The notes below the pieces were generated by a model that saw only the letters and a list, made by a program, of their open reading frames with translations, was not told the DNA's origin and made no database searches. A stretch of 64,000 bases of DNA from Clostridiales bacterium (GTDB lineage: Bacteria; Bacillota; Clostridia; Christensenellales; Aristaeellaceae): NCBI GenBank assembly GCA_015056315.1, contig SVGN01000005.1:1-64000 (forward strand), given 5' to 3'. Positions 25,828-35,832 of the stretch are shown one piece after another (the stretch's first letter is position 1; every line of letters starts with the position of its first letter). Position numbers and translations under genes: made by a program.

Positions 25828-26970
25828 TTACTCCACCTGTACACCATTGATGAACACAGCCTTTACCTGCGTGGCTACCTCGAAGGGGGAGCCGTCGGTG
25901 ACCACGATATCCGCATCCTTGCCCACGGCGAGGGAGCCTACCCGGTCGCCCACCTGTGCATGCTCCGCAGCGTTGATGGTGATGGCCCGGAGCGCATCGA
26001 AGGGATCCATCCCTGCCTTTACGGCCAGCCCGGCGCACAGGGGCAGGTATTTCTGAGGGATCACCGGCGCATCGGTGATGATGGATACATGGCAGCCTGC
26101 CTTGGCCAGCGCACCGGGGGTCTCCCAGCTCTTGTTGCGCAGCTCGAACTTGCTGGCGTGGGTCAGGGTGGGGCCTACGGCCAGCATCACGTTCTCCCGG
26201 GCCAGCTCCTCCACCACCAGGTGGCCTTCGGTTACATGCTCCAGGGTGATGTCTACATCAAACTCCCGGGCGATGCGCAGGGCGGTAAAGAAATCGTCCG
26301 CCTGGTGGGCGTGGGCCTTCAGGGGCATTTCCCGGCGCATCACGGGCAGCAGGGCGTTGAGCTTGATGTCGAAAGCGGGCAGCTTCTCCGGGTCGCCGTT
26401 GGCACGCTCCACCTTCTGGCTGTATTCCCGGGCCTTGAAAAGCATCTCCCGCAGCTTGGCGGCGGTAGTCATGCGGCTGGAGTCGCCCTTATCCCGGTAG
26501 CAGCGCTTGGGGTTCTCGCCAAAGGCGCACTTCATGGCAGCCTCGGCCTTGATGACCATATCATCGATCCGTTTGCCCACGGGCTTGTATACGGCAAAGG
26601 TGCCGCCCAGCACATTGGCGCTGCCGGGGCCTGCGCAAAGGGTGGTCACGCCTGCCCTGCGGGCTTCGGCGATCATTTCGTCCCGGGGCTCGATGGCATC
26701 GATGGCGCGCAGCTGGCAGGCCAGGATATCGCCCATTTCGTTGTAGTCTGCGCCTTCGTAGCCAATGCCGTGCCCATCCAGACCGGTGTGGCAGTGGGCC
26801 TCCACAAAGCCGGGGTAGACCTCCAGCCCGGTGGCATCGAATACGTCAGCCCCCTCGCAGGCAAGGTCTTGCCCGATGCTCACGATCTTGCCGCCATCGC
26901 AGAGGATGTCGGCAAGAAAGGGCTCCCGGTCTATGGCGTTGTGGATGAGGCCGTTACGGATCAAAAGCAT
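25828..26970 (-). CDS. Amidohydrolase family protein
   Basis: FDATGLEVYPGFVEAHCHTGLDG; HAHQADDFFTALRIA; SIITDAPVIPQKYL; KDADIVVTDG. Confidence 0.88.
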   Translation of the reverse strand: MLLIRNGLIHNAIDREPFLADILCDGGKIVSIGQDLACEGADVFDATGLEVYPGFVEAHCHTGLDGHGIGYEGADYNEMGDILACQLRAIDAIEPRDEMIAEARRAGVTTLCAGPGSANVLGGTFAVYKPVGKRIDDMVIKAEAAMKCAFGENPKRCYRDKGDSSRMTTAAKLREMLFKAREYSQKVERANGDPEKLPAFDIKLNALLPVMRREMPLKAHAHQADDFFTALRIAREFDVDITLEHVTEGHLVVEELARENVMLAVGPTLTHASKFELRNKSWETPGALAKAGCHVSIITDAPVIPQKYLPLCAGLAVKAGMDPFDALRAITINAAEHAQVGDRVGSLAVGKDADIVVTDGSPFEVATQVKAVFINGVQVE

Positions 26971-27108
26971 GGGGTGGGTTCCTCCTTTGCAAGCCCCGGC
27001 ACAGCCCGGGAAAGCAGAATACCGTCCGGTGCCCGCTGTTCCGGTCTGTGGTGGCTTGTTTGTTTCTTTAGACCACTATACCACAGGCCGGGCGGGAAAG
27101 ACAACCGT

Positions 27109-27666
27109 TCAGGCCTTTTTCCCAAAACCCAGCATGCGCAGGTTCTTTAGGGTGTAGCACACCCCGGAGTAGAGGATCATCCCAGCGCAGAGCAGGATCA
27201 GCCCGGTGGAGAGCGCCTCCGGTATGCCCTGCCACAGGAGGTGCAGCCCCATCATCAGGTACAGGAGCGCGGTGGATACCTTGCCGTGCCAATCCGCACC
27301 GTTCACCTGGCCCGTGCGCCGGATCACCCACAGGCCCAGAAGGGCGGCCACAAATTCCTTAACCACCAGCAGGGCAAGGGGCAGCAGCATCAGCGGTTGG
27401 TGGGTGAGCAGGCAGACCAGCACCACGGTCTGGGTCAGCTTGTCGGCGATGGGATCCAGCACCTTGCCCAGATCGCTGGTCTGGTGGAACCGGCGGGCGA
27501 TCCAGCCATCCACCATATCGGTCAGGCCGGAAAGCACCAAAAGCCCTACGGTGAGCGGCCGATCCTCCCGCGTGAGGAATGCCCATACGATGAGCGGGAT
27601 CAGCAGGATGCGGATCAGAGACAGAAGATTGGGCAGAGTACAGATGCGTTTTTGCTGCTGCGTCAT
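27109..27666 (-). CDS. pgsA: CDP-diacylglycerol--glycerol-3-phosphate 3-phosphatidyltransferase
   Basis: LPNLLSLIRILLIP; CDP-alcohol phosphotransferase motif DMVDGWIARRFHQTSDLGKVLDPIADK. Confidence 0.9.
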   Translation of the reverse strand: MTQQQKRICTLPNLLSLIRILLIPLIVWAFLTREDRPLTVGLLVLSGLTDMVDGWIARRFHQTSDLGKVLDPIADKLTQTVVLVCLLTHQPLMLLPLALLVVKEFVAALLGLWVIRRTGQVNGADWHGKVSTALLYLMMGLHLLWQGIPEALSTGLILLCAGMILYSGVCYTLKNLRMLGFGKKA

Positions 27667-27694
27667 TTGCGTTGCTCCTTTGGTGTGCTGCTCT

Positions 27695-29509
27695 TTATGC
27701 GTCCAACAGCTGCATAAAGGTGTCTCCGGTAATGGTCTCCTGTTCGTAGAGGTGCTGGGCCAGGGCGTGGAGCTTATCCATATCCTGCCGGAGGATGGCT
27801 GCGGCTTTTTCGTATTGCCGCTTTGCCAGGGCGATCACCTGCCGGTCGATCTCCGCCTGGGTATCTGCCGAGCAGGAGAGGGAGGCATCGCCGCCCAGAT
27901 ACTGGTTGGTAACGGTCTCCAGCGCCACCATGCCGAAATCCTCGCTCATGCCGTAGCGGGTGATCATGGCCCGGGCCAGCCGGGTGATCTGCTCAATGTC
28001 GTTGCTTGCGCCGGTGGATACGGTGCCGAACACCAGCTCCTCGGCAGCCCTGCCGCCCGCATAGGTGGCGATCTTGTTCTCCAGCTCCTCCCGGCTCAGG
28101 AGGCAGTGGTCATCCTGCTCCACCTGCATGGTGTAGCCCAGCGCCCCGGAGGTGCGGGGTATGATGGTGATCTTCTGCACCGGGGCGGAGTGGGTCTGCC
28201 GTGCTGCCACCAGCGCATGGCCTATCTCGTGGTAGGCCACCACCTTTTTCTCCTGATCGCTGAGGATGGCGTTCTTCTTTTCGTAGCCTGCGATCACCAC
28301 CTCGATGCTTGCTTCCAGATCCTGCTGGGTAACGGCGCTGCGTCCATCCCTTACAGCACGCAGGGCGGCCTCGTTGACCATATTGGCCAGCTCTGCGCCG
28401 GATGCGCCGGAGGCCATGCGGGCCACCTGCCGGAAGTCGATGCTGCCGGTGGTCTTTACCTTCCTGGCGTGTACCTGCAGGATCTTGGCGCGCCCCTCCA
28501 GATCCGGCAGCTCTACGGGGATGCGCCGGTCGAAACGGCCGGGGCGGGTAAGCGCCGGGTCGAGGGATTCGGGGCGGTTGGAGGCTGCCAGCAGCATTAC
28601 GCCGTTGTTGCCTTCGAAGCCGTCCATTTCGGTAAGCAGCTGGTTGAGGGTCTGCTCCCGCTCGTCGTTGCCGCCCAGGGCACCGCCCTCACGCTTTTTG
28701 CCAATGGCGTCTATCTCGTCGATAAATACGATGCAGGGGGCTTTTTCCTTGGCCTGCTTGAACAGATCCCGCACCTTGGCAGCGCCCATACCGGCGAACA
28801 TTTCCACAAATTCGGAGCCGGACATGGAGAAGAACGGCACATCCGCTTCGCCTGCCACTGCCTTTGCCAGCATGGTCTTGCCCGTGCCGGGAGGGCCCAC
28901 CAGCAGCACGCCCTTGGGCATGGAGGCACCGATGGCCTTGTACTTCTCCGGGTCGTGCAGATAATCCACGATCTCGCCAAGGCTCTCCTCGGCTTCGTCC
29001 ACGCCCTCGATATCGCTGAATTTGATGCCCTGGGTGGATTTGACATACACCTTGGCATTGCTCTTGCCCATGCTGAACATCATGGCATTGCCGCCGCCGG
29101 CTTTGTTCATCAGCTTTTTGGAAAGGAACTGCCCCAGCAGGATGAACAGCACCATCGGCAGCACCCAGGAGACCAGCAGACTCAGCAGCAGGGAGGGTTC
29201 CTCGTAGATCTCGCTGCCGAAGGTGGCTCCGGCTTCGTGCAGCCGCTCCACCAGGCCGGGGTCGTCCATCAGGCCGGTTTTGTAAAACTGTTTCTGCTCC
29301 TTATCGGTAAAAATGATCTGGTGATCCTGGAGCTGCACTGCGCCTACCTTCTGCTCGGCGGTCATGGTCATAAAGGTGCCGTAGTCCACTTCCTTCACCT
29401 GCTGTTTGGCCAGCCACGGCACCAGCAGGGTGTTGATGGCGAGCAGCACCCCAAGGGCGATGAGGTAATAGAAAATGAGCGGCTTTTTAGGCTTTTGCAC
29501 TTCGTTCAT
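27695..29509 (-). CDS. ftsH: ATP-dependent zinc metalloprotease FtsH
   Basis: GPPGTGKTMLAKAVAGEA; FIDEIDAIG; SRH; VVAYHEIGHAL; N-terminal TM. Confidence 0.95.
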   Translation of the reverse strand: MNEVQKPKKPLIFYYLIALGVLLAINTLLVPWLAKQQVKEVDYGTFMTMTAEQKVGAVQLQDHQIIFTDKEQKQFYKTGLMDDPGLVERLHEAGATFGSEIYEEPSLLLSLLVSWVLPMVLFILLGQFLSKKLMNKAGGGNAMMFSMGKSNAKVYVKSTQGIKFSDIEGVDEAEESLGEIVDYLHDPEKYKAIGASMPKGVLLVGPPGTGKTMLAKAVAGEADVPFFSMSGSEFVEMFAGMGAAKVRDLFKQAKEKAPCIVFIDEIDAIGKKREGGALGGNDEREQTLNQLLTEMDGFEGNNGVMLLAASNRPESLDPALTRPGRFDRRIPVELPDLEGRAKILQVHARKVKTTGSIDFRQVARMASGASGAELANMVNEAALRAVRDGRSAVTQQDLEASIEVVIAGYEKKNAILSDQEKKVVAYHEIGHALVAARQTHSAPVQKITIIPRTSGALGYTMQVEQDDHCLLSREELENKIATYAGGRAAEELVFGTVSTGASNDIEQITRLARAMITRYGMSEDFGMVALETVTNQYLGGDASLSCSADTQAEIDRQVIALAKRQYEKAAAILRQDMDKLHALAQHLYEQETITGDTFMQLLDA

Positions 29510-29724
29510 GGCGGTATCTCCTTCAAGATTATGCGGGCGGGCAAGCGCCTGTCTCACGCAAAAAAGTGTGCCCACCTTCGCTGTTTCTATCATAGCTGCC
29601 AAACATCAACCAAAGGCAAAACAAAAGTAAAGCCGGGTTGAGGTTTGTCTGTTGCGGCAGGGGCTGCGCCTGTGCTATAATTTCTGCAAATAAAGGGCTT
29701 TTGCTGCCGTTGGGAGATACCGTT

Positions 29725-30687
29725 ATGGAGAATACGATGCTGGAAAAAGTAAAGCATGCTGCACTGTGCATGCAGCGCAACAACTGGGAGCAGGGCGTGC
29801 TGGCACAGGCATTCCTGGAGGCCGGGGATACAGCCACGGCCATACAGCTGGCGGTGGAGGCGGTGCACCGGCAGCAGCAGGATGGCCGCTGCGCCCAGAT
29901 CGGCGGCTCCAATGCCTCTACCGACCCCTGCGCCGTGGGCGAAGCGTTGATCGTTGCAGCGACCGAGACCGGCGACCCATGGCTGGCAGCAGCCAAAGAC
30001 AAGTTGCTGTATTGGGCGCTGGAGCTGGCTCCCTGCAGCCCGGAGGGCGTGGTCTACCATTTCGACGACAGTAAACTGATTTGGGTGGATTCCTGCTACA
30101 TGCTGCCGCCTTTTCTGGCAGCGGCAGGCTGCTTCGACGAGGCGCTGCGCCAGCTGGATGGCTACTGGCAGATCCTGCTGGATCCGGCAAAGGGGCTTCT
30201 GAGCCACCAGTGGGACGATGCCGCCGAGTCTTATCCCCGAAAGGATGTATGGGGCGTGGGCAACGGCTGGGCAGCCGCGGGGATGATCCGTGTGCGCGCC
30301 ATGCTCCCGGCGGGATACGAGGCACAGAAGCGGCTGCTGGAAGACCGCATCCGCACGCTGCTGACCAACGCCTTCCGCCACCAGCGGGCAGACGGCGCTT
30401 TCCATGATGTGCTGGACGACCCGACCAGCTTCCGGGAGATCAACTGCGGGCAGATGTTTGCCTATACGGTCTATCGGGGCATCCGGGAGGGTTGGCTGGA
30501 GGAAACCTTCCTGCCCATGGCAGAAAAGGCGCGGGAAGCCGCCCTTGCCGCTGTTGACCCCTTCGGGCTGGTGCAGGATGTATGCGGTCTGCCGTTTTTC
30601 GACAAGCCCGGCGTAGCCGCCGAGGGGCAGGCTTTCTTCATCTTGATGGAGGCAGCCCGGGAGGGCTGGCTACGGAGCCGCGCCTGA
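29725..30687 (+). CDS. GH105/GH88-like unsaturated glycuronyl hydrolase
   Basis: DDSKLIWVDSCYMLPPFLA; PRKDVWGVGNGWAAAGMI; (alpha/alpha)6-type pattern. Confidence 0.85.
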   Translation: MENTMLEKVKHAALCMQRNNWEQGVLAQAFLEAGDTATAIQLAVEAVHRQQQDGRCAQIGGSNASTDPCAVGEALIVAATETGDPWLAAAKDKLLYWALELAPCSPEGVVYHFDDSKLIWVDSCYMLPPFLAAAGCFDEALRQLDGYWQILLDPAKGLLSHQWDDAAESYPRKDVWGVGNGWAAAGMIRVRAMLPAGYEAQKRLLEDRIRTLLTNAFRHQRADGAFHDVLDDPTSFREINCGQMFAYTVYRGIREGWLEETFLPMAEKAREAALAAVDPFGLVQDVCGLPFFDKPGVAAEGQAFFILMEAAREGWLRSRA

Positions 30688-30762
30688 GGGGCAGTGCGTT
30701 TTTTGCCTTGGAAAAAACCGAAAAATGCCTTGCGGGCAGGCTGAAACCATGCTATAGTAGCA

Positions 30763-30791
30763 CAATGCGTCCACCCTGTGTGGGCGCATTG
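30763..30791. promoter_or_regulatory. Inverted repeat at the predicted 5' end of the MATE mRNA
   Basis: CAATGCGTCCAC-CCTGT-GTGGGCGCATTG just after TTGCGG-N17-TATAGT. Confidence 0.6.
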
Positions 30792-30833
30792 AGAATGTTA
30801 CCCCCGGTTTTGCGGCTGGAAAGGACAAACGAT

Positions 30834-32222
30834 ATGCGTAATGAAAAACTGAGCCGATATTTCGGCGATAAGACATTCTACAGAACCCTGATGGTCATCG
30901 CCGTGCCGATGATCCTGCAAAATGGTCTGACCAATCTGGTCTCGCTGCTGGACAACATTATGGTGGGTGCAGTGGGCACCGAGCAGATGAGCGGTGTATC
31001 CATCGTAAACCAGCTGCTGTTTGTGTTCAATCTGTGCATTTTCGGCGGTCTCAGCGGTGCTGGCATCTATACGGCCCAGTTCTACGGCAAGAACGATCAG
31101 AAGGGCGTGCAGTACACCTTCCGCTTCAAGCTGATGCTGGCGGTGGTGCTGCTGGTGGCCGGTGTGGCGGTTTTCGTCTGCTTCGGCGATCAGCTGATCA
31201 GCCTGTACCTGCACGAGGGCGGCGACACCGGCGATATTGCCGCCACCGCCCGCTACGGCGCGGATTATCTCCGGGTGATGCTCTGGGGCTTGCTTCCCTT
31301 TGCGGTGCAGCAGGCCTATGCCAGCAACCTGCGCGAGACCGGCGAGACCGTGCTGCCCATGAAGGCGGGCATCGTAGCCATCTTTGTGAACCTTGTTCTC
31401 AACTATGTGTTCATCTTCGGGCACTTCGGCGCGCCTGCCATGGGTGCGGCGGGTGCAGCGCTGGCAACGGTTATCGCCCGGTATGTGGAATGCGCCATCG
31501 TGATCGTCTGGACACATACCCATAAAGAAAAAGTGCCCTTTATCGTGGGTGCGTACAAAAGCCCCTATGTGCCCAAAGAGCTGGTAGGCAGCATTTTCCG
31601 CAAGGGCATGCCCCTGCTGGTAAACGAGTTTCTCTGGTCTGCCGGTATGGCCATGCTTACCCAGGCCTATTCCACCCGCGGTCTGGCGGTGGTGGCAGCC
31701 CTCAATATTTGCACCACCATTGCCAATCTGTTCAATGTGGTGTGGCTGGCCATGGGCACCACCATCAGCATCATCGTGGGGCAGCACTTGGGCGCAGGCG
31801 ATTTTGAGAAGGCAGAGCAAAGCTGTTGGCGTATCCTTACCTTTTCTGTGCTCAGCGCGGTGGGCATGGGCGTTCTGATGGCGGCCTGCTCGTCCCTGTT
31901 CCCTGCTTTGTACAACACCACGCAGGAGGTACGCAGCATCGCCACCGGCCTGTTGCTGATGGTAGCGGCCTCCGGCCCGCTGCATGCCTTCTGCCACGCC
32001 AGCTACTTTACCCTCCGCTCCGGCGGCAAAACCTGGATCACCTTCCTGTTCGACAGCGTATACCTGTGGATCATCAGCATCCCGGTGGCCAATCTGCTCT
32101 CCAAGGGCACGGCTTGGCACATTATTCTGGTGTACGGCATCTGCCAGTTTATCGATATCATCAAGTGCATCATCGGTTACATTCTGCTCAAGCGTAAGGT
32201 GTGGATCAACCGCATCGTGTAA
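30834..32222 (+). CDS. MATE family efflux transporter
   Basis: TLMVIAVPMILQNGLTNLVSLLDNIMVGAVGTEQMSGVSIVNQ; 12-TM pattern. Confidence 0.93.
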   Translation: MRNEKLSRYFGDKTFYRTLMVIAVPMILQNGLTNLVSLLDNIMVGAVGTEQMSGVSIVNQLLFVFNLCIFGGLSGAGIYTAQFYGKNDQKGVQYTFRFKLMLAVVLLVAGVAVFVCFGDQLISLYLHEGGDTGDIAATARYGADYLRVMLWGLLPFAVQQAYASNLRETGETVLPMKAGIVAIFVNLVLNYVFIFGHFGAPAMGAAGAALATVIARYVECAIVIVWTHTHKEKVPFIVGAYKSPYVPKELVGSIFRKGMPLLVNEFLWSAGMAMLTQAYSTRGLAVVAALNICTTIANLFNVVWLAMGTTISIIVGQHLGAGDFEKAEQSCWRILTFSVLSAVGMGVLMAACSSLFPALYNTTQEVRSIATGLLLMVAASGPLHAFCHASYFTLRSGGKTWITFLFDSVYLWIISIPVANLLSKGTAWHIILVYGICQFIDIIKCIIGYILLKRKVWINRIV

Positions 32223-32235
32223 AGCCGTAAAACAG

Positions 32236-32270
32236 CGCCCGGGAAGCGTTTGTTGCTTCCCGGGCGCTGC
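32236..32270. terminator. Bidirectional terminator between convergent genes
   Basis: AGCGCCCGGGAAGC...GCTTCCCGGGCGCT. Confidence 0.8.
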
Positions 32271-32276
32271 TTATGT

Positions 32277-33545
32277 TCAGTGGGTCTTCAGCTTTTTGTA
32301 GATCGCCACTGCCGCTGCCGCCTCCAACAGGCACAGCATGGCACAGAGAACGAAGCCGTTCTGCTGGGCCGCTCTGGCTTCCTGCCAGGCAAGATCGGTC
32401 ACCACGGTGAAACGGATGCCATCCTCACTCGTTTCCTCCACCGTATAGTGCTGCACGGTTTGGTTCTTCCATTGGAAGGTGCCCAGCAGCCTGCCCTCGG
32501 GGGTGCCGTCGCTGAGGCGCACCTCATCCATCATGTACTCATCCTCCGGCAGGGTGACCGGCTCGCCGTTTTCGTCGTAGGTCAGCTCCGTTACGGCGGT
32601 GTACATCGCTCCATCGTAGGTGGCGGGGGATGTCTCGGTCTCCATAAAGGCCTTGAAGGAGGCAAAGTCTGTAAACACCTGGCCCCGCGCTTCTCCCAGC
32701 CGGTCGAGATCCAGCATAACGGCGCTGCAGGCAACGGTGATCAGCAGCACACCGGCACAGCAGAGAGCCACGAGGGTCTTCAACCGCCAGTTTTTGATGG
32801 CGGTGGGGTTGGCTTTCCCGCTTTTGGCCATGCGGTAGCCCTCCAGCAGGTGGCGGGCGATCAGGAACACCGCCGCCCCAAGGAGCAGGAAGCCAAGCGC
32901 GAAAGCCAGCCAGCTGCCCGCGCCAAGGCCCCAGTAGGCATCCTCCACCAGCAGCAGCGGCAGGGTGGCGAGTAGCAGCCCTGCCAGCAGCCCAAGACCC
33001 ATCCCAAAGAGGGAGCGTACCTGCGTTTTGTACCGCAATACATCGGCATCCTCTTCTTCGTCGGCTACGGCAAAGAGGGCATTGTTCATGAACACAGCCA
33101 GGCATACGCCGCCTGCCAGATAGAAGATGAGTGCGATAAAGAACCCCAGCGAAGCCCGCTGAAAGGCGAAGTTGCAGATCATGGCGGCGATCAGGCCCAG
33201 CCAGGCGATCGCAGCGGCGATCAGCATACGGGAGCGGTATTTGGTCATGCTCGCCTTCAAAAGCCGCTGGCGCTGCTTATCGGCCTTGGGGGTGAGGGGT
33301 TCTTCGGCAACAGGCTCCTGCCGCTGGCTCTCGGGCCTGCGCTCGCCCCGGAGAAGCTCATCGCAGGTGATGCCGAACACCTCGGCGATCACCGGAATGA
33401 GGGAAAGGTCGGGAGCACCCTCATCCCGCTCCCAGCGGCTGACGGATTTATCCGATACATTCAGTTTTTCTGCCAGATCCTTCTGGGTAAGGCCGTTGGC
33501 CTTGCGAAGGGCGGCAATGAAACGTCCCATGGTTTTTGCTTCCAT
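32277..33545 (-). CDS. XRE-family HTH regulator fused to a multi-TM domain
   Basis: FIAALRKANGLTQKDLAEKLNVSDKSVSRWERDEGAPDLSLIPVIAEVFGITCDELL followed by several TM segments. Confidence 0.88.
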   Translation of the reverse strand: MEAKTMGRFIAALRKANGLTQKDLAEKLNVSDKSVSRWERDEGAPDLSLIPVIAEVFGITCDELLRGERRPESQRQEPVAEEPLTPKADKQRQRLLKASMTKYRSRMLIAAAIAWLGLIAAMICNFAFQRASLGFFIALIFYLAGGVCLAVFMNNALFAVADEEEDADVLRYKTQVRSLFGMGLGLLAGLLLATLPLLLVEDAYWGLGAGSWLAFALGFLLLGAAVFLIARHLLEGYRMAKSGKANPTAIKNWRLKTLVALCCAGVLLITVACSAVMLDLDRLGEARGQVFTDFASFKAFMETETSPATYDGAMYTAVTELTYDENGEPVTLPEDEYMMDEVRLSDGTPEGRLLGTFQWKNQTVQHYTVEETSEDGIRFTVVTDLAWQEARAAQQNGFVLCAMLCLLEAAAAVAIYKKLKTH

Positions 33546-33763
33546 CGTAAAAAGCTCCTTTTGCATGTGTTGGTGGGGGATGCATCCACCGGCATTCTAC
33601 ATTTCGGAGAGTGAGAAGACCAGCCAAACGGGCGGGAATCACTCTCGTATTTCGAGAATCCCGGTGTTTTTCCCTGCTTCCTGCGGGCAAAATGCCTGCG
33701 CAGCCATGCCCGGGGTGTGGTATAATGGTTGCAAACGATCCGATCATACAGGAGGGTGAAGCA

Positions 33764-34681
33764 ATGAAGCTGTTACTCATCGGCGGCAGCGGTCAGCTGA
33801 GCGGTCGGCTGGCGCAGATGGCGCTGGCGCAGGGGCATCAGGTGTGGACGGTCACCCGGGGCATCCGTCCCTTGCCGGAGGGCGTGCATAGCCTGATCGC
33901 CGACCGGGAGGATCCCGCGCAGCTGCGGGCGGCGCTGGAGAACGCCTCTGTCTGTTGGGATGCCATGCTGGATACTGTCTGCCGCACGCCCCACCACGCC
34001 CGGGTGGATCTGGAGGCTGTAGCCCCCTTTGTGCGCCGCATGGTGATCGTCTCCACCGATTCGGTGTACTCCCCCCACCATAAAAGCGTGCCGCAGGACG
34101 AGCATGCCGATGTATATATGGCAGACGGCGGCTACGGCCACAATAAGCGCATGATGGAGCAGGTATTCGAAGCCTCCGATCCCTCCGTCCGGTGGACGAT
34201 CTTCCGTCCCGGTCACATCCTTGGCCCGGGCTTCTGGCTGGGCTGCTACCCGGAAAACTCCCGCCAGCCGGATCTGCTCCGGCGCATCCGGTCGGGCGAA
34301 CCCATGCGTCTGGTGGGCGGCGGCGAGTTCCTGATCCATCCCATCTTTGTGGATGATATGGCACAGGCGATGTTGGATTGCCTTGATAACCCCGCCGCCA
34401 TCCGGCAGATCTTCTGCATCGGCGGCCCGGATGCGGTGCCCAACCGCCGTTACTACGAGCTGATCGGGCAGATCATCGGCTGCCCGGTGCAGATCGAGTC
34501 TGTGCCCCCGGAGGGGTATCTGGAGGCACATCCCGAATACAGCGGGCATCTGTGCCACCGCTGCTACACGCTGGAGAAAATGGAGCGGGCGGGCATCCCG
34601 CTGCCCAGAACCACCCTGGAGGAGGGTCTGCGCAAACATATCGCTTGGCTGGACAGCCCGGAAGGAGAACAGAACGCATGA
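33764..34681 (+). CDS. NAD-dependent epimerase/dehydratase-like (extended SDR) protein
   Basis: MKLLLIGGSGQLSGRLAQMALAQGHQVWTVTRG; TDSVYSPHH; GYGHNKRMMEQV. Confidence 0.85.
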   Translation: MKLLLIGGSGQLSGRLAQMALAQGHQVWTVTRGIRPLPEGVHSLIADREDPAQLRAALENASVCWDAMLDTVCRTPHHARVDLEAVAPFVRRMVIVSTDSVYSPHHKSVPQDEHADVYMADGGYGHNKRMMEQVFEASDPSVRWTIFRPGHILGPGFWLGCYPENSRQPDLLRRIRSGEPMRLVGGGEFLIHPIFVDDMAQAMLDCLDNPAAIRQIFCIGGPDAVPNRRYYELIGQIIGCPVQIESVPPEGYLEAHPEYSGHLCHRCYTLEKMERAGIPLPRTTLEEGLRKHIAWLDSPEGEQNA

Positions 34682-35190
34682 AGACCATCTATCTGGCAGG
34701 CGGCTGCTACTGGGGCGTGGAGAAGTATATGCAGAATATCCCCGGCGTTCGGGAGACCGAGGTGGGCTTTGCCAACGGCGATACGGAGAACCCCACCTAT
34801 CAGCAGGTGCGCTACGAGAACACCGGCCATGCGGAGACCGTGCGCATCGTGTATGATGAAGCTGTTTTGCCTCTTGATAAGCTGCTGCGGCTGTTTTTCC
34901 GCATCATCGATCCCGTCAGCGTAGATCGGCAGGGCGAGGATGTGGGGCACCAGTACCGCACCGGCGTGTACCACGAAAACGATGCGGATGCAGCCGTGGT
35001 GGCAGCGGAGCTTGCCGCACTGGAAGCGAAGGTGGGGCAGCCGCTGGCGGTGGAGGCCTGCCCGCTCCGGCATTTCTACCCGGCGGAGGAATACCACCAG
35101 AAGTATCTGGATAAGAACCCGGGCGGCTATTGCCATGTACCCTGGGCGGCCATCCGGGCCGTGAAGGATGTACGGCTGGAGGATGTGTGA
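34678..35190 (+). CDS. msrA: Peptide-methionine (S)-S-oxide reductase
   Basis: IYLAGGCYWGVEKYMQNIPGV; RQGEDVGHQYRTGVY; ATGA overlap with upstream gene. Confidence 0.93.
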   Translation: MKTIYLAGGCYWGVEKYMQNIPGVRETEVGFANGDTENPTYQQVRYENTGHAETVRIVYDEAVLPLDKLLRLFFRIIDPVSVDRQGEDVGHQYRTGVYHENDADAAVVAAELAALEAKVGQPLAVEACPLRHFYPAEEYHQKYLDKNPGGYCHVPWAAIRAVKDVRLEDV

Positions 35191-35750
35191 TGAGCAAGCC
35201 GCTTTCCGAAATGACGCTGGAGGAGCTTTGGCAGCTGTTTCCGATTATTCTTACGGCACCGGATCCCCGCTGGCAGCAATGGTATGCAGAAGAGCTTGCA
35301 CTGCTGCGGCCTCTGCTGCCGCCGGGCACCCGTATCAGCCACATCGGCAGCACAGCCGTTGAGGGCATCTGGGCAAAGCCCATCGTGGATATCCTTGTTG
35401 AGCTTCCTGCCGGTGCAGCGCTTGCGGCGGCAGAAGCGGCGCTCCCCCGGGCGGGCTATCGCTGTATGAGCCGGAGCCACAGCCGCCGTTCCTACAACAA
35501 GGGCTATACCGAAAACGGCTTTGCGGAGCGGGTATTCCATCTGCATCTGCGCCTGATGGGCGATTGCGACGAGCTGTATTTCCGGGATTATCTCAACGAG
35601 CACCCGCAGGAGGCCGGGGAATACGAACAGCTGAAGCTGAACCTGTGGAAACAATACGAGCACGACCGGGATGGTTATACGGCGGCCAAAGCGGCATTTG
35701 TCGCCCGCTGCACCGAGGCTGCAAAGCAGCGCTATGGCTCGCGCTATTGA
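35190..35750 (+). CDS. GrpB/UPF0157 nucleotidyltransferase-like protein
   Basis: ISHIGSTAVEGIWAKPIVDILVE; FHLHLRLMG; FRDYLNEHPQ. Confidence 0.9.
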   Translation: MSKPLSEMTLEELWQLFPIILTAPDPRWQQWYAEELALLRPLLPPGTRISHIGSTAVEGIWAKPIVDILVELPAGAALAAAEAALPRAGYRCMSRSHSRRSYNKGYTENGFAERVFHLHLRLMGDCDELYFRDYLNEHPQEAGEYEQLKLNLWKQYEHDRDGYTAAKAAFVARCTEAAKQRYGSRY

Positions 35751-35789
35751 GAAAACAGCATACAGGGACTGCCCCCATGGTAAGCGAAG

Positions 35790-35830
35790 AAGGGCGGCCG
35801 CAGATCTCGTTTCTGTGGCCGCCCCTTTTG
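35790..35830. terminator. Hairpin terminator between convergent genes
   Basis: GGGCGGCCGCAGA...TCTGTGGCCGCCCCTTTTGTTTT. Confidence 0.8.
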
Positions 35831-35832
35831 TT

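Noticed and set aside
25789-29641. Plus-strand ORFs 25789..27150 and 27206..29641
   Set aside because: Antisense to amidohydrolase, pgsA and ftsH, all strongly supported on the minus strand
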